Shown here piece by piece: positions 1-5,676 of a DNA stretch of 7,599 bases; positions within the stretch are counted from its first letter, which is position 1, and every line of letters starts with the position of its first letter. Below the pieces are notes generated by a model, which did no database searches, was not told the DNA's origin, and saw only the letters and a program-made list of their open reading frames with translations. Source of the stretch: Bacteroidota bacterium (GTDB lineage Bacteria; Bacteroidota; Bacteroidia; Chitinophagales; Chitinophagaceae). The stretch covers positions 1-7,599 of the forward strand of contig JAEYRC010000310.1 of assembly GCA_023409675.1 (NCBI GenBank). The letters are read 5' to 3'. A program made the position numbers and the translations under genes.

Positions 1-1950
1 CTGAAACAACTGGTCAATATTCTGCTTAATTCGCGTTTTCCCATGTTTGTATGGTGGGGACCTGAACTTATCACAATTTATAATGATGCTTACCGGATCA
101 TTACCGGCGATAAACATCCTGCGGCGCTTGGTGAACGCGGCCCGATTGTATGGAAGGAGATCTGGGATGTAGTGGGTCCCCTGGCCAACCAGGTAATGCA
201 GGAGGGGATAGCCAACTGGTCAGAAGATCAACCCCTGCAGATCAACAGAACGGGCTATCTGGAAGAAACTTATTTTACCTTTTCGTACAGCCCGGTTTAC
301 GATGAAAACTGTAAAATTATGGGAGTATTTTGTGCCTGTACCGAAACCACGGAAAAGGTATTGGCCGCGCGCAGGATCTTCCAGAGTGAAAATAACCTGC
401 GCAATATTATTCTGCAGACTCCTGTAGCCATGTGTATTTTCAAAGGTCCCGAATATATTATCGAAATCGCCAATGAAAAGATGTATGAACTATGGGGAAG
501 GTCTTCAGAAGAAATGCAGTTCAAGCCAATCTTTGAAGTATTGCCTGAAGCCCGCAACCAGGGTTTTGAAGAAAAACTGCAACAAGTGTATTTCAAAGGG
601 GAAACCGTACAGGATCATGATGTGCCTATTATGTTACCGCGAAATGGCAAGTCGGAAACTGTCTATATTGACTATGTATATGAACCATTTCGGGAAGGGA
701 ATAAGGATATCAGTGGCGTAATAGCTGTCGCTATCGATGTAACCCATCAGGCCCTGTACCTGAAAAAAATAGAAGAGAGTGAACAATTGCTTCAGCAGCG
801 CGTGATCGAACGAACGGCTGAGTTGCAGAAACAAAATAACCTGCTCGATAATATTCTGACCCACTCTTCCAACGGGATCTCTGTTACTGAAATGATCCGC
901 GATGAACAAGGTAAAGTTTATGATGCCTATACCATTATTGCCAATGAGGCCGCGGTAAAATTCACAGGCCTGCCAAAGGATATCTATCTTACTAAAACGG
1001 CATTGGAACTCGATCCGGAACTGGCCAAAACTGACTATTTTGAAAAGTGCATGCACACCCTGAAATCCGGCGAGCCTACCCTTTCACAATATTTTCTCGA
1101 TTTTTCCAAGAAATGGCTTGAGGTAACCGTATCGAGGATGGATGAAAATCACCTGATACATATCTTCACAGATATCACTTCAATAAAGGAGGCGCAGATT
1201 CAGCTGGAACGCACCATAGAAGAACTAAAACGTTCCAATGCCAACCTTGAAGAATTCGCTTATGCCGCTTCCCATGACCTGAAGGAACCGATTCGCAAAA
1301 TTCAATTGTTTTCCGACCGGTTACGCAAAAAATTACAGCACGGCCTGAAAGATGAGGAAACAGCATTATTCGACAAGATGGATCATGCTTCGATACGGAT
1401 GCGTACCCTGATTGACGACCTGCTCGAATATTCGCATGTAAGCGAAGGCATTTCCGAACGTGAACCGATAGACCTGAATGAAAATCTGCAAACCGTACTA
1501 CAGGATCTGGAAATTAAAATTGAAGAAAAAAAGGCCACGATCAATATAGATCCTTTACCGGTAATCAATGGAAATAAACGACAGATCCAGCAACTCTTCC
1601 TGAACCTGCTGAGCAATGCCTTAAAATACAATCGGCCAAATCAGTCGCCGGCAATATCTATAACGTCGGATATTGTTGAAGGTCGCGCCACAGGACTGAT
1701 GTTATCCGGGCAGGAAGCACTGCAGAAATTTTATCGGATTGAAGTGAAAGATAATGGTATCGGCTTCAAACCCGAAGACAGTGAACGGATCTTTGATGTA
1801 TTCATCCGGCTGCACGGCAACAACGAATATTCCGGAACGGGCGTAGGTCTGTCCATTGCCAAAAAAGTGGTACTCAATCATAAAGGGTTCATTGTTGCTG
1901 AAAGTGTACCAAATGAAGGCGCTACCTTCAGGATTTTATTTCCGCTGTAA
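1..1950 (+). CDS. Multi-PAS sensor histidine kinase, 5'-truncated by the window edge
   Basis: This is a cytosolic-looking sensor kinase that autophosphorylates a histidine and should pass the phosphate to a response regulator not encoded here. The frame is open from base 1 (LKQLVNILLNSRFP precedes the first Met at 43). In this PAS family those residues belong to the first domain, so the true start lies upstream and Met43 is internal. Numbering from that Met, there are three PAS-like regions at about 1-105, 110-235 and 265-380, joined by helical linkers at about 238-268 and 380-405. HisKA follows with H411 in ASHDLKEPIRK, then HATPase_c with the N box (NLLSNALKYN, N525), the G1 box (VKDNGIGF, D570), the F box (IFDVFIRLH) and the G2 box (GTGVGLSIAKK). 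All catalytic motifs are intact. There is no membrane segment in the visible part and no fused receiver domain after the ATPase. The PAS ligands cannot be read from sequence. The kinase family is certain; the signal is unknown. Confidence 0.95.
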   Translation: MKQLVNILLNSRFPMFVWWGPELITIYNDAYRIITGDKHPAALGERGPIVWKEIWDVVGPLANQVMQEGIANWSEDQPLQINRTGYLEETYFTFSYSPVYDENCKIMGVFCACTETTEKVLAARRIFQSENNLRNIILQTPVAMCIFKGPEYIIEIANEKMYELWGRSSEEMQFKPIFEVLPEARNQGFEEKLQQVYFKGETVQDHDVPIMLPRNGKSETVYIDYVYEPFREGNKDISGVIAVAIDVTHQALYLKKIEESEQLLQQRVIERTAELQKQNNLLDNILTHSSNGISVTEMIRDEQGKVYDAYTIIANEAAVKFTGLPKDIYLTKTALELDPELAKTDYFEKCMHTLKSGEPTLSQYFLDFSKKWLEVTVSRMDENHLIHIFTDITSIKEAQIQLERTIEELKRSNANLEEFAYAASHDLKEPIRKIQLFSDRLRKKLQHGLKDEETALFDKMDHASIRMRTLIDDLLEYSHVSEGISEREPIDLNENLQTVLQDLEIKIEEKKATINIDPLPVINGNKRQIQQLFLNLLSNALKYNRPNQSPAISITSDIVEGRATGLMLSGQEALQKFYRIEVKDNGIGFKPEDSERIFDVFIRLHGNNEYSGTGVGLSIAKKVVLNHKGFIVAESVPNEGATFRILFPL

Positions 1951-2013
1951 TGTATTAACCGGCCATAATCGTTTCCTTTGCCTGCAGCCATCAATTTGAA
2001 TTAACTTCATTGA

Positions 2014-2970
2014 ATGGAAAAGAGAATTTTAGGCAATACCGCTATTTCTATTGCTCCCTTAGTATTTGGGGGTAATGTATTTGGCTGGACAACAGACAAG
2101 CCAACTTCATTCCGCCTGCTCGATCATTTCACCGACGCGGGGTTCAGTATGGTTGATACCGCGGATGTTTATTCCAACTGGGTTGCCGGGAACACCGGTG
2201 GTGAATCTGAAACGATCATCGGACAATGGATGACCGAACGTTCGAACCGCCATAATGTGATCATTGCTACTAAAGGAGGTTCCTCCATGGTTCGGGGCGG
2301 GCCTAAAAATCTGAGCCGAAACTATATTATGGATGCTGTAGAAGCTTCGCTCCGGCGACTTCAAACAGATTATATCGACCTCTACCAAATTCATTATGAT
2401 GACCTGACCACTCATCCGGAAGAAACACTTCGCGCATTCGCGACCTTGGTGGAACAGGGTAAAGTGCGTTGGATAGGGGCATCAAATATTCAACCGGACC
2501 GCCTGGAGCTTTCGCTTAAAATCAGTGATGAACTGGCGCTTCCACGTTACAATACACTTCAACCAGGCTATAACCTGTACGATCGTGAGCCCTATGAAAC
2601 TGAACTGGCGGGCCTCTGCGAAAAAAACAATCTTTCTGTACTACCCTATTATTCGCTGGCTTCAGGATTTCTAACGGGCAAATACCGTGGGCTGGAGGAT
2701 ACTCATCAGCGTTCACGCGGCGAACGCGTAAAGCAATATTTCACGCCGCGGGGCTGGAGAATTGTAGAAACACTCGATCAGGTGGCCCGGGATTATGCGG
2801 TACAACCGGCAACCATTGCACTGGCCTGGCTGTTAAGCCAACCCCAGGTGGCCGCACCGATCGCCAGTGCGACTTCTGTAGAACAACTGGATGATCTGCT
2901 GAAAGCTCCCGAACTAAAACTTAGTACCAAGGCGCTGGATAAACTGAACAAATCAAGTCGCTACGAATGA
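2014..2970 (+). CDS. Aldo/keto reductase
   Basis: This 318-residue protein is a NAD(P)H-dependent oxidoreductase of the aldo/keto reductase superfamily, a soluble TIM barrel that reduces aldehydes or ketones; the substrate is unknown. It has normal family length and an intact catalytic tetrad: D48 and Y53 in VDTADVYS, K87 in IIATKGG, and H127 in LYQIHYDD. Other family marks are GKVRWIGASN (149-158), the QPGYNLYDRE stretch (183-192) and the C-terminal cofactor-side segment around ASATSVEQLDDLL (284-296). The insertion WVAGNTGGESE after the active-site Tyr resembles the long-chain AKR groups such as IolS/YajO-like enzymes, which is family-level inference. The start at 2014 gives the expected MEKRILGNT N-terminus. 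No Shine-Dalgarno sequence is visible, as is common in Bacteroidota. The stop codon overlaps the start of the CLC gene by 4 bases, so the two are probably co-translated. The 63 bases before the start may hold a promoter, but none is convincing. Confidence 0.95.
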   Translation: MEKRILGNTAISIAPLVFGGNVFGWTTDKPTSFRLLDHFTDAGFSMVDTADVYSNWVAGNTGGESETIIGQWMTERSNRHNVIIATKGGSSMVRGGPKNLSRNYIMDAVEASLRRLQTDYIDLYQIHYDDLTTHPEETLRAFATLVEQGKVRWIGASNIQPDRLELSLKISDELALPRYNTLQPGYNLYDREPYETELAGLCEKNNLSVLPYYSLASGFLTGKYRGLEDTHQRSRGERVKQYFTPRGWRIVETLDQVARDYAVQPATIALAWLLSQPQVAAPIASATSVEQLDDLLKAPELKLSTKALDKLNKSSRYE

Positions 2971-4745
2971 AAACGCTGAAACTGTTATATGCGTTTATCA
3001 CCCGGCAGTTAAGAGATCGGGTTCAGCGTGTACAGTATATATTGATTGTTGCCACTTTGACCGGGCTGATATCGGGACTGGTGGCAGTGCTATTGAAAAT
3101 GATGGTGCATTACCTTCAGGTAACCATCAGCACCATTCCGGTTTCCAAAATCGCGTTCCTGTTATTTCCCACTACCGGGTTGATTTTAACGGTCTTCATC
3201 ATACGCCATTTTTATGGAGGGCATATTGAACGCGGCATACCAATGGTATTGAAAAGTATAGCCCGGAAATTTTCGGTTATACCCCTCAGTCATACCTACA
3301 AACATGTAACCACCAGCGCTATTACGGTTGGCCTCGGAGGTTCGGTTGGTCTTGAAGCACCTATAGTAGCCACCGGATCCGCGATCGGGTCAAATGTTGC
3401 CCGGGTCAGTGAATTGCAGAATCGTGAAAGAACCCTGCTCATCGGATGCGGCGCCGCGGCCGGTATAGCAGCGGTATTCAATGCGCCGATAGCCGGGGTA
3501 ATATTTGCTATGGAGATCCTGCTGACCGGTTCGGTAGTCAGCTATTTCATACCCCTGATCCTGTCGGCGGTAACCGGGGCGCTTTGCAGCGCCATTATCC
3601 TGAAGGAATCGTTCATGTTCAACTTCACCCTTGCCGAAAACTTCAATTATCATAATGTTCCGTTTTATATCCTGCTGGGCATACTCACGGGCTTTGTATC
3701 CTTATATTATGCCCGAACCTTCAAGCGGGTGGAACATTTTATGGTTCAGCGATCGTTGAATCCTTATCTCCGTGCGTTGTACGGCGGACTGTTACTCATG
3801 GGAATTTACATCTTGTTGCCCTCGCTCTTTGGTGAAGGGTATGATCACATTCTTCGCTTATCGGGTAATACCGAAAGTTACCGTATAGCTGATAATACCC
3901 GGTTCTTTTCGGTGTTTACGGAAGAATGGGCCATGATCATCTTCACCGGCCTGGTGGTGTTATTGAAACCTATAGCAGCAGGCATTACGATCGGTAGTGG
4001 TGGAAACGGCGGCAATTTTGCTCCCTCTCTGTTCACCGGTGCATTCCTGGGCTTTTTCTTTTCCCGTCTCATATCCAGTACGGGCTGGTTCCGTTTGCCC
4101 GACAGCAATTTCAGCCTGGTTGCTATGGCTGGAGTTTTAAGTGGGGTGATGTACTGCCCGCTGACAGCAATATTTCTGATTGCTGAAATCACCAACGGAT
4201 ATGGATTATTTATCCCGCTGATGATTGTAAGTTCAATGTCTTTTTTCATCGTAAAACATTACGAACCTTTTTCTATGGAACTGAAACAGCTTGCGATGTC
4301 AGGCGAAGTGTTCACGCACCGAAAAGATCAGAATGTGTTGAGTTCGATCCGCATACTGGAACTGCTGGAGGAAGACCGGAATGTGGTTGATGCTGACGTG
4401 CCGGTGCAATCCGTACGGCATAACCTGATGAGCCAGTCGCTACCGGTAATCGCAGTTGCGGATGCCGGTGAGAAATTCCTGGGGATCATCGAATTGAAAA
4501 TGGTGGAACAGCAGCCGGATAGTACGCTTGCGCGCGATATCGTTCAGGAGGTGGGTGCGGATGATATAATTTTTGATGATGAAACCACCGAATCGATCAT
4601 CAGAAAATTCGATGTCAGTAAGAAATGGTATCTGCCCGTGGTTAACCGAAAAAGAAAATTCATAGGATTCATTTCTCAAAATAAACTTTTTAGAAAATAC
4701 CGGGATATCATTTCTGAAGAAAGTGATCTTTACGATATAACTTAA
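2967..4745 (+). CDS. CLC-family anion channel/transporter with C-terminal CBS pair
   Basis: This 592-residue inner-membrane protein belongs to the CLC family, which moves Cl- or related anions as a channel or an anion/H+ antiporter. Hydrophobic helices fill about residues 24-430. Family marks are GIP (90-92), the gating-glutamate loop GGSVGLEAP (124-132, E130 matching ClC-ec1 E148), FNAPIAGVIFAME (171-183) and GSGGNGGNFAP (343-353). A cytosolic tail (about 455-580) looks like two CBS modules. The first is degenerate; the second has YLPVVNRKRKFIGFIS. CBS pairs often bind adenine nucleotides, but binding is not shown here. By hand alignment, three positions differ from ClC-ec1: the central serine of GSGIP is R89, the internal proton glutamate (E203) is I184, and the central tyrosine (Y445) is probably E438. 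This leaves ion selectivity and the channel-versus-antiporter choice open. The start overlaps the reductase stop (ATGA), which supports the chosen ATG. The K+ channel gene follows after 37 bases. Confidence 0.93.
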   Translation: MKTLKLLYAFITRQLRDRVQRVQYILIVATLTGLISGLVAVLLKMMVHYLQVTISTIPVSKIAFLLFPTTGLILTVFIIRHFYGGHIERGIPMVLKSIARKFSVIPLSHTYKHVTTSAITVGLGGSVGLEAPIVATGSAIGSNVARVSELQNRERTLLIGCGAAAGIAAVFNAPIAGVIFAMEILLTGSVVSYFIPLILSAVTGALCSAIILKESFMFNFTLAENFNYHNVPFYILLGILTGFVSLYYARTFKRVEHFMVQRSLNPYLRALYGGLLLMGIYILLPSLFGEGYDHILRLSGNTESYRIADNTRFFSVFTEEWAMIIFTGLVVLLKPIAAGITIGSGGNGGNFAPSLFTGAFLGFFFSRLISSTGWFRLPDSNFSLVAMAGVLSGVMYCPLTAIFLIAEITNGYGLFIPLMIVSSMSFFIVKHYEPFSMELKQLAMSGEVFTHRKDQNVLSSIRILELLEEDRNVVDADVPVQSVRHNLMSQSLPVIAVADAGEKFLGIIELKMVEQQPDSTLARDIVQEVGADDIIFDDETTESIIRKFDVSKKWYLPVVNRKRKFIGFISQNKLFRKYRDIISEESDLYDIT

Positions 4746-4782
4746 AGGCATTAAGGGAACTTTTGCTATCAAAATATGCTCT

Positions 4783-5628
4783 ATGGCAAAAACGAAAAAA
4801 TGGCGTGCCTCTATTCATAATATTATTTATGAAGCGGATACATTCTGGGGTAAAGCATTTGATGTTACCCTGCTGGTACTGATCATCGCAAGCATTATCG
4901 TGGTTATGCTCGACAGTATCGCCTGGGTGCATTTTATTCATGGCGACACGCTTTACCTGCTCGAATGGATCTTCACCATTCTGTTTACCATTGAATATAT
5001 TTTGCGCTGGATAAGCCTGGAGAAACCTACAAAATACGCTACCAGCTTTTTTGGCATCATTGATTTATTGGCTATTCTGCCAACCTATATCAGCCTGCTG
5101 ATTCCCGGAACGCAGTTCTTACTGGTGATGCGCGCTATGCGCCTGCTGCGTATTTTCAGGATATTCCGCCTGAGGCACTACCTGCGCGAGATGCGCTTTT
5201 TAGGATTCGCGCTTAAAAACAGCGCGCGTAAGATCAGCATATTCATCCTGGCCGTACTGATGCTGGTGGTCATCTTCGGATCGATAATTTATTTGGTGGA
5301 AGATGCTTCCAACGGGTTCACCAGTATCCCCCAAAGTATTTATTGGGCTATTGTTACCATAACCACGGTTGGATATGGCGATGTGGTACCGGTTACCCAT
5401 GTGGGCAAACTCATTGCGGGTTTTATCATGATCCTCGGTTATGGCATCATTGCCGTACCTACCGGTATTGTTACCACAGAAATGGCGCTATCCCTGAAAA
5501 ACCGGGAGCAGCGACATGATGTCTGCCGTCGATGTGGTTTTGAAGGGCATGACCGTGATGCCCATTTCTGCAAGATCTGCGGTACCTCACTGGAAGACGA
5601 ACAGCAAGATGATAAGGAGATGGATTAA
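4783..5628 (+). CDS. Voltage-gated-type potassium channel with C-terminal zinc ribbon
   Basis: This 281-residue six-TM channel subunit should assemble as a tetramer in the inner membrane and conduct K+. Segments are S1 at about 26-45, S2 57-77, S3 87-106, S4 116-132, S5 150-171, the pore helix 183-194, the selectivity filter TVGYGD (195-200) and S6 207-232. The voltage sensor looks functional. S4 carries arginines at every third position (R117, R120, R123, R126, R129). S2 has F68 and E71 in the F-x-x-E charge-transfer arrangement, and S3 has D94. The short N-terminus has no T1 domain. After S6 comes a tail with CRRC (248-251) and CKIC (263-266), which fits a four-cysteine zinc ribbon, then an acidic end. 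No RCK/TrkA_N domain is present. The start has no Shine-Dalgarno sequence, and an ATG at 4776 is out of frame. It probably shares a transcript with the CLC gene. The family call is firm; the voltage dependence and zinc binding are predictions. Confidence 0.95.
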   Translation: MAKTKKWRASIHNIIYEADTFWGKAFDVTLLVLIIASIIVVMLDSIAWVHFIHGDTLYLLEWIFTILFTIEYILRWISLEKPTKYATSFFGIIDLLAILPTYISLLIPGTQFLLVMRAMRLLRIFRIFRLRHYLREMRFLGFALKNSARKISIFILAVLMLVVIFGSIIYLVEDASNGFTSIPQSIYWAIVTITTVGYGDVVPVTHVGKLIAGFIMILGYGIIAVPTGIVTTEMALSLKNREQRHDVCRRCGFEGHDRDAHFCKICGTSLEDEQQDDKEMD

Positions 5629-5676
5629 ATGCGTGATATACCCTTACCCTTATCCATACCCGAAGCAGCCTGCAAT
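5629..5676. other. Convergent intergenic gap without a clear terminator
   Basis: These 48 bases separate the 3' ends of the K+ channel gene (+) and the protease gene (-). Apart from the hexamer repeat, the only symmetry is GCAGCCTGC at 5665-5673, which gives a stem of only three base pairs if a three-base loop is allowed and is not followed by a T run. No intrinsic terminator could be identified for either direction. Confidence 0.5.
5639..5662. repeat. Four imperfect C-rich hexamers between convergent genes
   Basis: The bases read TACCCT, TACCCT, TATCCA, TACCCG: four consecutive 6-base units, the first two identical. On the minus strand this gives G runs of 3, 2, 3 and 3 separated by 3-4 bases, so a two-layer G-quadruplex is conceivable. 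The repeat lies 10 bases after the K+ channel stop and about 15 bases beyond the protease stop. It may simply be a small tandem duplication. Confidence 0.6.

Noticed and set aside
43..45. ATG as the start of the histidine kinase
   Set aside because: The frame is open to base 1 and the preceding residues (LLNSRFP) belong to the same PAS domain, so this Met is internal.
1954..1969. ATTA-ACCGGCCA-TAAT symmetry after the kinase stop
   Set aside because: Only the outer four bases pair, there is no T run, and the core is not a proper inverted repeat, so neither a terminator nor an operator is supported.
1977..2009. Possible Bacteroidota promoter before the reductase: TTTG at 1977-1980 and TAACTTCA at 2002-2009
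   Set aside because: The -7 box matches TAnnTTTG only in part, and it ends 4 bases before the ATG, leaving almost no leader.
3878..4249. 123-residue open frame antisense to the CLC gene
   Set aside because: It mirrors conserved CLC helices and has no domain of its own.
4758..4765. AACTTTTG as a -7 element for the K+ channel gene
   Set aside because: It misses one consensus base, and the best -33 candidate (TTTA at 4729-4732) is weak and too far away. Read-through from CLC is the simpler explanation.
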